Shown: positions 1-9,211, counted from the stretch's first letter. The stretch is 64,000 nt of DNA from Chryseobacterium aquifrigidense (GCF_006716485.1 NZ_VFPD01000001.1:1487096-1551095), one strand, 5' to 3'. Numbers and translations are program-made. Notes: generated from the sequence alone by a model not told the origin.

Positions 1-3000
1 AGTATTATTGCAGCAAATCCCAATGCTCCCGTATTCAGCGTTATTGCTCCTGCATACAATGAAGGGATGACCATTGTGGAAAATGTGCGTTCACTCTTAT
101 CTCTTTACTATCATAATCTGGAAATTATCATTGTTAATGATGGAAGTAAGGATGATTCCATTCAAAAGCTTATCGAAGCTTATGAACTTGAGTCTGTCGC
201 TTATTTTATTCAGGGAAAAATAGAAACCAATGCGGTAAGAGGAGTGTATAAAAGTAAAAATCCGGCCTTTAAAAAACTGATTGTTGTTGATAAAGAAAAC
301 GGAGGGAAAGCTGATGCTTTAAATGTTGGCGTCAATATTTCTTCCGGTGAATATCTGGTTTGCATTGATGTGGACTGTATCCTCGAGCAGGATTCGATTT
401 TAAAGCTCGCAAAACCAATGCTGGAGCAGACTGATAAAAAGTTCATCGCCTGTGGTGGAGTAATTCGTCTGGCTAACAACTGTGTCATTGAAAATGGAAA
501 AGTAGTAAGCGTCAATATGCCGAAAACCCTTTTGGGAAGAACACAGGCATTGGAGTATATCAGAGCTTTTGTACTGGGGCGTATGGCATGGTCCAGAGCT
601 TCAGGATTGATCCTGATCTCCGGTGCTTTTGGTGTATTTGACAGAAAAATTGTCCTGGCATGCGGTGGTTACGATAAAAATACAGTGGGAGAGGACATGG
701 AGCTGGTGGTAAGAATGAGAAAGTACATGGAAGAAAGAAATGAACCTTACGAAGTGCTTACCATTCCGGATCCTCTGTGCTGGACAGAAGTTCCCGAATC
801 CAAAGATATTCTCAGAAAACAGCGAAACAGATGGATGCGCGGTACCATGGAAACCCTGTGGAAACACAGAAAAATGATGTTCAATCCGAAGTATAAAAAA
901 CTGGGAATGATCAGCCTTCCGTATTGGTTCTTCTTTGAATTTCTGGGTCCGCTCATCGAATTTTCAGGATATATTATCTTCATCCTATTTTTATTGCTGG
1001 GAATTATCAACTGGCCGTTCTTTACCATTCTTTTTGCCCTGGTGATTTCAATGGGGTTCCTGTATTCTATCTATGCGATATTGGTAGATCTCGTAAGCCA
1101 TCAGGTCTATACCAAAAGAAAAGACTTCCTTAGATTGATTGTTACCGCTTTTTCCGAACCTTTTTATTTTCATCCTATTGTGGTAAAAGCAGGGGTTAAC
1201 GGATTTATAGATTATTTCAAAAAATCCCATGGCTGGGGCGAAATGACGAGACAAGGTTTCAATCAAAGCACACAGCATTTACCTCTGAAAGAAAGAATAT
1301 ATGCAATTCTTCAGGCAGGACTCAAAAAATGGGGAATACTGGCATTGGCTTTCTTTGCTTTATTCTTAATAGGAGTGACCGCAGAATCTCTATGGTATCA
1401 CTATACCTTTCCAACATTTAAAACATCAGCCATTATTGGCCGTCTTTTCGTTGAAAACATTTTATTTGCATTACAACTGACATTCTGTGTTGGAATTATA
1501 TATCTGGTCATTAATTTTATCAAAGAAGGCTGGGCAAGAATCCTGGGAATGTTAACCCTGGTTATTGTGGCCGTTACACAGTATATCTTATTCCTATATT
1601 TTTCTGAAAGCCGTAACATACTGGGCGCAGATCTTTTATATTACAGCAAAGAGGAGATGAAGCAGATTTTGCAGGCCAGCGGAATGCTTAACTTCAAAAA
1701 CTTTGCATTACTGGGAATTTTAATCACGGCTTCTTTTGTTCCTATATGGATTGCAGGCAGAACAGCCTTAAAATCAATCTATCCGGGATTGGTTATCTTC
1801 GTTTTCGGGTTAGCAGCATTCTTTATTCCTTCCAATATAATGGGAGCAAAAATTTTGAGTTCTGAGAGTGAGTTTAATCAAAATGCGGCAAAAAGCAAAT
1901 GGGCTTATTTCTTCAAATCCAACGAAGAAAATTTCATCAGCGATCATCCGGAACTAGCCGAATTACTGAATGAAAATGAAGATTTTACTACCAATGCTGA
2001 AATGATCAATAAAAACTTTCCGTTTTGGAGAAAAGAAAACACACAGGATTTCTTAGGATCCTATATTAACAGATCTGAGAAAATTCCTAATCTTGTTTTT
2101 CTTGTGATGGAAGGTTTCGGGCATGCCTACACCTCACCAAAAGGATATATCGGTAACTTTACGCCGTATCTTGATTCTTTATCCAATAAAGGATTATACT
2201 GGGAAAACAGTTTAAGCTCAGCAGGAAGAACGTTTGGCGCATTACCATCATTGACGGGATCACTTCCTTTCGGAAAGAACGGTTTCCTGGAAATAGAAAA
2301 AACACCTGAAAATTTCAATCTTTATAATATCCTGAAAGCGAATGGTTTTGAAACAGGATTTTATTACGGAGGTCATGTATCATTTGACCGCTACCGCGAG
2401 TTTCTGGAGTACAGCGGGGTAGATCATATCGTAGATGAAGCTTCATTCAGCAGCCCTTACCGTAAACTTCCTGCCAACAACGGAGAAAGCTGGGGGTATG
2501 AAGACCAGGCTGTTTTAGATAAAATGCAACAGCAGCAAAAATTACAGAATCGTCCTTACTTTAATATGATACTTACGCTTTCAACGCACAATCCTTTTTT
2601 AATTAACAATAAGGGATATTATGAAAAGTTGTACAACCAAAGACTTAATTCTGGGACTTTAACTTCAGGGCAGAAAAAATGGGCAGCTGCCCACAAAGAC
2701 CAGCTCATTTCTGTATTGAATGCTGATGATGCTTTGAAAGGTTTCTTTGAAAATTACAGCAAACGTCCGGATTTCAAAAACACTATTTTTGTCATTACAG
2801 GGGATCACAGTATGCCTGAAATCACATTGGAATCTAAAATTGACAGGTTCCACGTACCACTGTTAATTTATTCACCCTTATTAAAAGAATCAAAACGTTT
2901 TCACAAAACAGTAAGTCATTTTGATATTGCACCTTCAATTCTGGCGTACTACAGAAATAATTATAAAATCCATACACCTTCTACTGTAACATGGGTTGGA

Positions 3001-3288
3001 AGAGGCTTTTCTGCAGATTCTGAAATCAGCAAGGCTGGAATTCCTATGATGCAGAGTAAAAACCAACTTATTGATTTTGTATCTGAGAAGTATTATATTC
3101 ATGACGGACAGCTTTTCACCCTTAAAGACATGGAAGAAAATGCCTACAATGATGCAGCAACCATGAGTAAAATCAATGGCAGGTTCAATCAGTATAAAAG
3201 TATGAATGCTCAGTTTTATTCCACGAAAAAACTGATGCCGGATTCGGTAATGGTCAACTTTAAGAAAAAAACAAAGTCAAAGTTTTAA
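1..3288 (+). CDS. GT2 glycosyltransferase fused to LTA-synthase/sulfatase-like domain (5' truncated)
   Basis: The frame is open from the first base (FSVIAPAYNEG is encoded before the first ATG at 67), so the true start lies left of the window. The N-terminal half is a processive family-2 glycosyltransferase: NDGSKDD, a VDVD metal-binding motif near 367-375, GED near 690 and QRNRW near 820-834, followed by several membrane helices. A second set of helices leads to an alkaline-phosphatase-superfamily domain from about 2085, with VMEGFG, a Thr in GRTFGALPS (about 2229) where LtaS carries its catalytic Thr, and TGDHS near 2800. In related families the first half builds a beta-linked polysaccharide and the second transfers phospho-alcohol groups outside the membrane; joint action on one envelope polymer is inference. 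The stop overlaps the stop of the convergent YaiO-like gene. Confidence 0.85.
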   Translation, partial: SIIAANPNAPVFSVIAPAYNEGMTIVENVRSLLSLYYHNLEIIIVNDGSKDDSIQKLIEAYELESVAYFIQGKIETNAVRGVYKSKNPAFKKLIVVDKENGGKADALNVGVNISSGEYLVCIDVDCILEQDSILKLAKPMLEQTDKKFIACGGVIRLANNCVIENGKVVSVNMPKTLLGRTQALEYIRAFVLGRMAWSRASGLILISGAFGVFDRKIVLACGGYDKNTVGEDMELVVRMRKYMEERNEPYEVLTIPDPLCWTEVPESKDILRKQRNRWMRGTMETLWKHRKMMFNPKYKKLGMISLPYWFFFEFLGPLIEFSGYIIFILFLLLGIINWPFFTILFALVISMGFLYSIYAILVDLVSHQVYTKRKDFLRLIVTAFSEPFYFHPIVVKAGVNGFIDYFKKSHGWGEMTRQGFNQSTQHLPLKERIYAILQAGLKKWGILALAFFALFLIGVTAESLWYHYTFPTFKTSAIIGRLFVENILFALQLTFCVGIIYLVINFIKEGWARILGMLTLVIVAVTQYILFLYFSESRNILGADLLYYSKEEMKQILQASGMLNFKNFALLGILITASFVPIWIAGRTALKSIYPGLVIFVFGLAAFFIPSNIMGAKILSSESEFNQNAAKSKWAYFFKSNEENFISDHPELAELLNENEDFTTNAEMINKNFPFWRKENTQDFLGSYINRSEKIPNLVFLVMEGFGHAYTSPKGYIGNFTPYLDSLSNKGLYWENSLSSAGRTFGALPSLTGSLPFGKNGFLEIEKTPENFNLYNILKANGFETGFYYGGHVSFDRYREFLEYSGVDHIVDEASFSSPYRKLPANNGESWGYEDQAVLDKMQQQQKLQNRPYFNMILTLSTHNPFLINNKGYYEKLYNQRLNSGTLTSGQKKWAAAHKDQLISVLNADDALKGFFENYSKRPDFKNTIFVITGDHSMPEITLESKIDRFHVPLLIYSPLLKESKRFHKTVSHFDIAPSILAYYRNNYKIHTPSTVTWVGRGFSADSEISKAGIPMMQSKNQLIDFVSEKYYIHDGQLFTLKDMEENAYNDAATMSKINGRFNQYKSMNAQFYSTKKLMPDSVMVNFKKKTKSKF

Positions 3289-4520
3289 AACTTTCGCGTA
3301 TAGCCTAAAGTAATGTCAAACTGATTTCCTTTCTCACCCGGACGGAACTCCTGGTTATAATACATCGTTCCTACAGAAAAAAGATTGACGGAACGGTAAG
3401 AAAAATTATACTCAGCACCTACTTTAAAGGTTTTAAGCTTAAAAGTCTCATTTTCCAGAAGGTTATTTCGGTATTCTTCCGGGCTTATTCCTGTTCCGAT
3501 CTGAAAAGCAAAATAGTCCTGAGCTCCTTTGGTATAATAACGCACCGTTCCTGTATAGGAATGTGAAATGTTTTTACTGTCGGGAGTGATATAAGTACGA
3601 AGATTGAACCAGAAATTTTTATAATATTTCCCTACAGCCGCAGTATACATCCAGATACTGTTGCTGAAATGAAGCTGACGGTAACCCAACTCAGCCTCAA
3701 AACTATGAGGAAGATTGGCGTTCAGGGAAACTCCGGTACGGTATTTCGGAAACAGCCCTACATCATCAGAATAACCTCCGCCAACATATAAATAGAACAT
3801 TTTGGAAAGTCTTGGGTATGCTTCCAACTCAATCTGTGTACCGCCCTGGGCAAACTTGTTCGCATAGTTACCACGAAGAATTACAGATCCAATAGGGGTA
3901 ATCCTTTTGTAACTTACACCCACGATATGCCAGTCGTCATCAAACTGTTTGTCAAAATGGGAATAATTGTAAATAATGCCCACAGCATTTTTAGAAGACA
4001 AATCCTTTATCCTTACTGCAAGAGCCCTAGCTTCGGTATTTTTTGGATTAACAGATAGGAGAGTGGTTACTGCTTGGTCAGCTTCCTCATAATCATCCAT
4101 TCCAAAATATACTTTTGCTTTCAGCAGCAGTAAAGCCTCAGATTTTGAATGATAAGAAAGTCCTTTATCTATGATTTCAATAGCCTTTGTATTCTGATCA
4201 TTCCAGTATTCCAGAGAAGCATAGGCCAGAAAATAATCTTCATCCTGAACCTCTCTTTTTCTGAGATCTTCAAACACAGCTCTTGCTGCTGCCAAATCTT
4301 TGTTCCAGGTATACAACCTTCCCAAAAACACGGAAATATCAGTATAATTGGGAGCTTTTTCCAATGCCTCTTTTGCCAGGGCAATAGATGTAACATAATC
4401 TTTCTGCTCAAAAGCAGTGGTACGGGCTTTAACGAACAGTTCATCAGCAGTCAGATTCTGCTGGCTATATAGTGTAATGGGAAAAAGTAATGCTAATAAA
4501 AAGGTCGGATATCTTTTCAT
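3285..4520 (-). CDS. YaiO family outer membrane beta-barrel protein with N-terminal TPRs
   Basis: The 411-residue protein starts with a signal peptide ending near YSQQ. Residues about 25-165 form TPR-like helical repeats (KALEKAPNY, LSVNPKNTEARA). From about residue 175 alternating aromatic beta strands run to the end (IIYNYSHFDKQFDDDWHIVG onward) and finish in a C-terminal Phe (GYTRKF), typical of a barrel inserted in the outer membrane. In Escherichia coli yaiO neighbours the glycosyltransferase gene yaiP. Here the partner is the GT2 fusion gene, placed convergently with a 4-base overlap of stop codons. A role in export or anchoring of the polysaccharide made by that neighbour is inferred; the fold assignment is fairly secure. 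Confidence 0.8.
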   Translation of the reverse strand: MKRYPTFLLALLFPITLYSQQNLTADELFVKARTTAFEQKDYVTSIALAKEALEKAPNYTDISVFLGRLYTWNKDLAAARAVFEDLRKREVQDEDYFLAYASLEYWNDQNTKAIEIIDKGLSYHSKSEALLLLKAKVYFGMDDYEEADQAVTTLLSVNPKNTEARALAVRIKDLSSKNAVGIIYNYSHFDKQFDDDWHIVGVSYKRITPIGSVILRGNYANKFAQGGTQIELEAYPRLSKMFYLYVGGGYSDDVGLFPKYRTGVSLNANLPHSFEAELGYRQLHFSNSIWMYTAAVGKYYKNFWFNLRTYITPDSKNISHSYTGTVRYYTKGAQDYFAFQIGTGISPEEYRNNLLENETFKLKTFKVGAEYNFSYRSVNLFSVGTMYYNQEFRPGEKGNQFDITLGYTRKF

Positions 4521-4710
4521 CGAAGTTTATTATTAATGAGCTACATCTGGTATCACAAATATATTGAACTTTTATCTCTCAACCCAGAGATTATTCATCA
4601 AAACTTATTTTTTTGAGATTATTTTTTCTTAAAATATCAAATAATAGATATTTATGATGGAATAATTATTGTCGTAATTAAAAAGAATTGATTTTTTAAA
4701 AACCTTTATC

Positions 4711-5490
4711 ATGAAAATAGCAACCTATAATGTGAACGGAATCAACGGAAGGCTTCCTGTTTTACTGAAATGGCTGAAGGAAGCTTCACCGGATATTGTC
4801 TGCCTGCAGGAATTAAAAGCTCCACAGGAACGCTTTCCAGTCCAGGAAATCAATAACGCAGGATACCAGGCCATATGGAACGGACAGAAAAGCTGGAACG
4901 GAGTAGCCATACTGGCAAAAAACAGAGAAATAACTGAAGTACAAAGATCTTTACCAGGTGACACAGAAGATGTTCAGAGCCGTTATATAGAAGCTATTAT
5001 TGATCAAATGGTCATCTGCTGTTTGTATCTTCCCAATGGAAATCCTTATCCCGGACCTAAATTTGATTATAAATTATCCTGGATCAAACGTTTTAAAAGA
5101 CGAACCAACCAACTCATCAAAATGGAACTTCCCGCCATACTGATCGGTGATTTCAATATTATACCGGAACCTATTGATGTTTATAAGCCTGAACGTTGGG
5201 AAAATGATGCGCTATACAGAACAGAAGTAAGAAAAGCATTTAAAGATCTTCAGAAAAAAGGCTGGCTTGATTCTCTGCGAAGTCTTTATCCTGATGAGAA
5301 AATATATACTTTCTGGGATTATCTGTATAAAGCTTACGATCGTAATGCAGGAATGAGGCTTGATCATATTTTATTAAGTCCTTATCTCCAGCCCAGACTG
5401 GCTTCCGGTGGAGTAGACAGCCATGTACGGGGTTGGGAAAAAAGCAGTGATCACGCTCCCGTATGGATTGAACTATCGGATCATAATTAA
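4711..5490 (+). CDS. xth: Exodeoxyribonuclease III (AP endonuclease)
   Basis: The 259-residue protein is full length for the ExoIII/Xth family of Mg-dependent endonuclease/exonuclease/phosphatase enzymes acting on abasic sites and DNA 3' ends in base-excision repair. Visible family motifs are IATYNVNGI at the N-terminus, CLQELK with the metal-binding Glu, IGDFNI with the catalytic Asp-x-Asn, RLDHIL and SSDHAPV with the catalytic Asp-His. It is a single-gene unit: preceded by an A+T-rich gap and closed by a perfect hairpin that separates it from the convergent regulator gene. Nothing unusual is seen. Confidence 0.95.
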   Translation: MKIATYNVNGINGRLPVLLKWLKEASPDIVCLQELKAPQERFPVQEINNAGYQAIWNGQKSWNGVAILAKNREITEVQRSLPGDTEDVQSRYIEAIIDQMVICCLYLPNGNPYPGPKFDYKLSWIKRFKRRTNQLIKMELPAILIGDFNIIPEPIDVYKPERWENDALYRTEVRKAFKDLQKKGWLDSLRSLYPDEKIYTFWDYLYKAYDRNAGMRLDHILLSPYLQPRLASGGVDSHVRGWEKSSDHAPVWIELSDHN

Positions 5491-5502
5491 TAGGAGTCCA
5501 TG

Positions 5503-5540
5503 TATAATATACTCCCGCGAAAAATCAGGAGTATATTATA
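5503..5540. terminator. Bidirectional terminator hairpin between xth and the S24 regulator
   Basis: A perfect 13-bp inverted repeat (5503-5515 with 5528-5540, arm TATAATATACTCC) encloses a 12-base loop. It lies between the convergent stop codons, so it can serve both genes, although the T-tract is weak on both sides. Confidence 0.6.
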
Positions 5541-5557
5541 TAATAAGTATTTAAATA

Positions 5558-6346
5558 TTAAGATTGCTTGCGGCGACGGCCAGAAACCTTTTTATCAAGA
5601 TCTCTGATATCCTGTCTCAGTTCACGGAACATCTCTTTAAAATTATAGCTCTCATAATCACCCGGCTCAAAATCTTCCGGGAAAATCCCTGAAGCGTACT
5701 GCCAGATTTCCACTACTTCTTCAAAAGGAATATCATACGGTTCATAAAATGAATTGTCAGCACTTACACAGATTGCATTTTCTTTTCTTTCTTTAAAACG
5801 CTTGTAGGTAATCCCGTCATTTAAAGTGACAAAAACATAGGTTTTACCCTGTTTCAGTTCATTGATTCCCTCTACATATTTTCCTACAATATAAGATCCG
5901 TTTCTGAATGGAGGCATAGAATCCCCATCTGCAGGAAATGCTCTGTATTTCCCATTGGTAAGAAAGGGAAGAGCAATGCGCTGAAGACTTTCGATGTAGT
6001 CTATATCGCTATAACCTTCCAGATAACCCATTGAAGCCTTCTGAGGTATAATTTCTATCGTATCATTTCCATGATTATCTACCGCCACCGGAAGTACAAT
6101 TCTGTTATCCGGAAGCTTTAGCATTTCATCTATCGGATGCTTCTCAATATCTACAGACAGCATAAGATCAATACTTACATGGAAATATTTTGAGATTTTT
6201 ACCAGCAGCTCAATTGGAGGTTCAGAAATTCCGTTTTCATATTTTGAATACCGGACTCTTGAAATCAATAATTCATCGGCTACATTTTGTTGGGAGAGCT
6301 TTCTCCTGGCTCTTAAAAAGCGTATATTATTTGAAAAAACTGACAT
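5558..6346 (-). CDS. XRE-family transcriptional regulator with S24 (LexA/CI-like) peptidase domain
   Basis: Residues about 5-62 form a helix-turn-helix of the XRE/Cro class (KLSQQNVADEL, SRVRYSKYENG). Residues about 100-225 match the S24 signal-peptidase-like fold, with a potential Ser143/Lys182 dyad in DGDSMPPF and TYKRF. The normal Ala-Gly self-cleavage site is not obvious (nearest is KASMGY around residue 105), so autoproteolysis is uncertain. The C-terminal 35 residues are charged and end in a basic tail. Such proteins act as phage-repressor-like or stress regulators. No SOS or prophage genes lie beside it, so it is a stand-alone regulator; its targets cannot be read from the sequence. 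Confidence 0.85.
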   Translation of the reverse strand: MSVFSNNIRFLRARRKLSQQNVADELLISRVRYSKYENGISEPPIELLVKISKYFHVSIDLMLSVDIEKHPIDEMLKLPDNRIVLPVAVDNHGNDTIEIIPQKASMGYLEGYSDIDYIESLQRIALPFLTNGKYRAFPADGDSMPPFRNGSYIVGKYVEGINELKQGKTYVFVTLNDGITYKRFKERKENAICVSADNSFYEPYDIPFEEVVEIWQYASGIFPEDFEPGDYESYNFKEMFRELRQDIRDLDKKVSGRRRKQS

Positions 6347-6795
6347 TGATATAAGGTTGTCAGCAAAAATACAAAATTTGATTCCGTTATCAATAAACTG
6401 AACGGTTTTTACGACAAGAAGAAAACAAATTTTATCCCCCTTCTTATCTTTTTCGGGAAAATCACTCTTTTTGTGTACTTCAAATAACCATTTTCACTTT
6501 ACCTAAGGCTATTTAAAGACAAATTACAAAGGCATTATTTATTTTTGAAAAATAAATACCAATAAAGACAATTTAATGCATAAATAATAACTCCAAATTC
6601 CACAAATTGAGTTATCATTTTTAACTTTTAGAAAATCAATCACATATAAGTGAAAACCATATTTTTATTAAAACACACTTATATTAATGAAATATTAAAT
6701 GATAAAAACATATAATTAATTTATTGAAAATAATTTGCAATTGTGAAGTTATTATTCATATATTCGTGATGTAATAATCATATAAAATTATAGTT
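6347..6795. other. A+T-rich intergenic region upstream of the bacteriocin-like gene
   Basis: No open frame of credible composition. The left edge carries the upstream region of the minus-strand regulator. The right end carries the promoter-like elements listed separately. Several long A/T runs and the partial repeats CATATAAGTG and CACTTATAT are present, with no clear operator. Confidence 0.6.
6734..6766 (+). promoter_or_regulatory. Probable promoter of the bacteriocin-like gene
   Basis: TTTG at 6734-6737 and TATATTCG at 6759-6766 are spaced 21 bp apart and match the Bacteroidota -33 TTG / -7 TAnnTTTG pattern except for one base. The start codon is 29 bases downstream. Confidence 0.45.
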
Positions 6796-7080
6796 ATGAA
6801 AAACTTAAAAAAATTAGACAGAAACGAATTAAAAGCTATTTCAGGTAACGGATTACTGGATCCAATTGGCGGTCTTCTAGGTGGACTAGGAGGAGTAGTT
6901 GGTGGAGTAGTAGGCGGTGTAGGAACTATCGTTGGTGGTGTTGTTGGTGGTGTAGGATCTACAGTAGGTGGAGTAGTAGGCGGTGTAAGCACTGTTGTAA
7001 CTAACGCTTTATGCCAAACACAATGTGTTGTTAATGGTGTAATCCACATCAAATTACTTGAGTGCGGTTCTACTTGCTAA
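6796..7080 (+). CDS. Bacteriocin-like glycine-zipper peptide with double-glycine-type leader
   Basis: The 94-residue product begins MKNLKKLDRNELKAISGNG, the leader seen in many Chryseobacterium bacteriocin-like peptides (Lys-rich start, LxRxELKxI, then a Gly-x-Gly or Gly-Gly cleavage point). Residues about 24-65 are almost only Gly and Val, in repeated GGVVGGVG blocks that would form a glycine-zipper membrane helix. The tail has four Cys at 73, 77, 90 and 94, a symmetrical CxxxC-x12-CxxxC arrangement suited to disulfides or metal binding. The gene stands alone, with its own promoter-like element and a strong terminator. No C39-peptidase ABC exporter, immunity gene or modification enzyme is adjacent, so an antimicrobial function is inferred only from the leader. 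Confidence 0.7.
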   Translation: MKNLKKLDRNELKAISGNGLLDPIGGLLGGLGGVVGGVVGGVGTIVGGVVGGVGSTVGGVVGGVSTVVTNALCQTQCVVNGVIHIKLLECGSTC

Positions 7081-7110
7081 TCAGCAGGAAAATTAACAGT
7101 AAAAAATCAG

Positions 7111-7136
7111 ACCGCTCTTTTTAGGGCGGTTTTTTT
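7111..7136 (+). terminator. Rho-independent terminator of the bacteriocin-like gene
   Basis: An 8-bp stem (ACCGCTCT with AGGGCGGT, one G-U pair) closed by a TTTT loop is followed by six T residues, 30 bases after the stop codon. Confidence 0.85.
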
Positions 7137-7280
7137 ATATCCCTGTGAAAGAATAAAATCAATATACATCCATTTTCAGTTCTTAGATTTATTGACATTC
7201 TTTTCAATGAATTATAATAAAGCAACACCTGCATTACTATTTCAGCCGGTGTGAAAACAACAATATAAATCCATCTTATT

Positions 7281-7319
7281 TCTGCAGTTATCAGTAATGA
7301 ATAACTGCAGATTTTTTTT
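7281..7319 (+). terminator. Orphan rho-independent terminator
   Basis: A perfect 11-bp stem (TCTGCAGTTAT, 7281-7291, with 7301-7311) with a 9-base loop is followed by eight T residues. No recognised gene ends just upstream, because the bacteriocin-like gene already has its own terminator at 7111-7136. Confidence 0.7.
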
Positions 7320-7462
7320 GGGGTTATCCATTCAAAATCAGTCTTGGAATTCAAATTATTGCTGGTGATTTTCCCTGTTTATGTATACAAAAATTAATCA
7401 AAAAAAAGTAAAAAAAAGAGGTGTAAATTTTTAATACGACGAGTTTTGTCGCTGTGCGCCAG

Positions 7463-7470
7463 TACCTTTG
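7463..7470 (+). promoter_or_regulatory. -7 promoter box of the BspA-like gene
   Basis: TACCTTTG matches the Bacteroidota -7 consensus TAnnTTTG. The nearest upstream TTTG (7445-7448) is closer than the usual spacing. An untranslated leader of about 75 bases would precede the ATG at 7551. Confidence 0.45.
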
Positions 7471-7550
7471 TATCAGAGATAAGATAAAGAATCCCGGGAA
7501 ATTAATTGTCTTACTAAACCAATTTTAACCTTAAAATAACTTTTTTAATT

Positions 7551-9044
7551 ATGTGTAAAAAACAACTAATAATCATTTTTCTCCTTTTATTTTGCATTTC
7601 CTATGCGCAGAATGAATTTACCACCATCTGGAAGCCCAATGCAAACGGCGTTATCGATCATTCCATAAGGTTTGGTGGCACAGGAACCGATTACACCATT
7701 CTATGGGAAGAAGTAGGATATCCTGAGCATAACGGGATGTTTGATTATTTAACCTCTAGCAGCAATGAACCTCTACTCATCTATTTTGGGCCATCATTCC
7801 ATCCAGATCCTCTGCAGGCCACTTACCAATTAAAAGCATTCAGCGGTAACGGATTATTTTACGGATTCAGGGCCAATACTGAGATCATGCCTCAGGGTGG
7901 AAATCAGGAACTCATAGAACTTAGCCAGTGGGGAAATACGACATGGCTTCAGCAATTCGACAGAGCATTCGCCAACTGTCCCAATCTTAACGTAACGGCT
8001 GCAGACACTCCTGATTTAACACAGATAACCAGTTTATCACAAATGTTCCTTAACTGTTCATCTTTGACAGGCCACACTTCGTTTTCTTACTGGAATCCAT
8101 TCCGTATTACAGACATGAGCGGTATGTTCAGCGGAGCGACTCTGTTTAATCAGAATATTGGAAACTGGGATACAGCCAAAGTAACCAATTTTAGCGGCAT
8201 GTTTTCTTCTGCTTCTTCTTTCAATCAGGATATTTCTGCCTGGAACACGATGTCCGGAACTGATTTCTCTTCCATGTTTGCAGATGCCACAGCTTTCAAC
8301 CAGCCATTAAATTCATGGAATACTGAAAACGCGACTAATTTCCGCTATACATTTTATAATGCAGCAGCATTTAATCAGCCACTTCATAACTGGAATACAG
8401 GTAAAGTGACAGATTTTGAGCATATGTTTGAAAATGCAGTATCATTCAATCAGCCCATCGGAAACTGGGATGTAAGTAAGGTTGATTATTTCGCCGGATT
8501 TAATATGTTTGCAGGTGCTTCGCATTTTGACCAGGATATTTCTTCATGGAATATCAAGCTTCAGAACTTCAGCTGGAATTCAATGTATTTCGGATTTAAA
8601 AATGTCGGTTTATCATGTACGAATTACAGCAATTTTCTCATCGCTCTGAATACTAATTCTACATGGGCGAACTCAACAATAACGTCCGGAACTATAGATG
8701 CAACAGGATTGGTTTATTCTTCACCGCAAGCGATGCTTGCCAGAGCCCAGCTGATCAACAAAGGCTTTAATATTATTGGAGATTCCTATATTTCCGGTTG
8801 CTTTCTGTCAACAAGAGAAGCTTCCCCAAAAACAAAAACTTCCGCTTATCCTAATCCGACGACAGGAGTGATCAATGTGGAATCCTCAGTAGATGAAAAT
8901 GTTTATTTATATGATAATAACGGTATCCTCATTAAGAATATATTGTTTAGAAAAGGGAAAAACACTGTCGATCTGACTGAATATCCTTCAGGAGACTATA
9001 TCTTTAAAGGCGATACTTTTTTCAATAAAGTCACCAAGCAATAG
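7551..9044 (+). CDS. BspA-type (DUF285) repeat surface protein with T9SS sorting domain
   Basis: The 497-residue protein has an N-terminal signal peptide (ending SYAQ). From about residue 140 to 340 runs a series of 25-residue BspA/DUF285 repeats of the form MFxxAxxFNQxIxxWxTxxV, for example FNQNIGNWDTAKVTNFSGMF. The C-terminal 75 residues are a type IX secretion sorting domain (YPNPTTGVINVESS, LTEYPSGDYIFKG). It is therefore expected to cross the outer membrane by T9SS and be attached to or released from the surface; the family is linked to adhesion. It has its own -7 box and terminator. Part of its 3' end is found again, decayed, at 10032-10150. Confidence 0.88.
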   Translation: MCKKQLIIIFLLLFCISYAQNEFTTIWKPNANGVIDHSIRFGGTGTDYTILWEEVGYPEHNGMFDYLTSSSNEPLLIYFGPSFHPDPLQATYQLKAFSGNGLFYGFRANTEIMPQGGNQELIELSQWGNTTWLQQFDRAFANCPNLNVTAADTPDLTQITSLSQMFLNCSSLTGHTSFSYWNPFRITDMSGMFSGATLFNQNIGNWDTAKVTNFSGMFSSASSFNQDISAWNTMSGTDFSSMFADATAFNQPLNSWNTENATNFRYTFYNAAAFNQPLHNWNTGKVTDFEHMFENAVSFNQPIGNWDVSKVDYFAGFNMFAGASHFDQDISSWNIKLQNFSWNSMYFGFKNVGLSCTNYSNFLIALNTNSTWANSTITSGTIDATGLVYSSPQAMLARAQLINKGFNIIGDSYISGCFLSTREASPKTKTSAYPNPTTGVINVESSVDENVYLYDNNGILIKNILFRKGKNTVDLTEYPSGDYIFKGDTFFNKVTKQ

Positions 9045-9077
9045 TAGAACAGCCGAAAGGTTAGCTATTTAAACTCT

Positions 9078-9106
9078 GCTCCAAAATCTAAGGATTTTGG
9101 AGCTTT
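9078..9106 (+). terminator. Terminator of the BspA-like gene
   Basis: A perfect 11-bp stem (GCTCCAAAATC with GATTTTGGAGC) has loop TAAG and a short T-tract. The identical hairpin recurs at 10116-10141. Confidence 0.75.
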
Positions 9107-9211
9107 ATGGTTTACCTCATTTTATATAGAGATAACTGTCTTATATTTGTATAAACTAAGCATAACCAAGTTTGAACTAAGAATTGAATTCCAATATATT
9201 AAATAACAATT

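Larger units (their letters stand above)
7081..7550. other. Intergenic region holding two terminators and a promoter
   Basis: The gap holds the terminator of the upstream gene, a second orphan terminator (7281-7319), and a -7 box for the next gene. Between the terminators only a 15-codon ORF (7207-7254, MNYNKATPALLFQPV) is visible. A small RNA or peptide could lie here but is unproven. Confidence 0.4.

Noticed and set aside
5558..6346. Prophage repressor marking a prophage
   Set aside because: No phage structural, integrase or lysis genes are seen around it.
6756..7052. Minus-strand ORF with Pro-Thr repeats opposite the bacteriocin-like gene
   Set aside because: It is the antisense reading of the Gly/Val repeat and has no start signal of its own.
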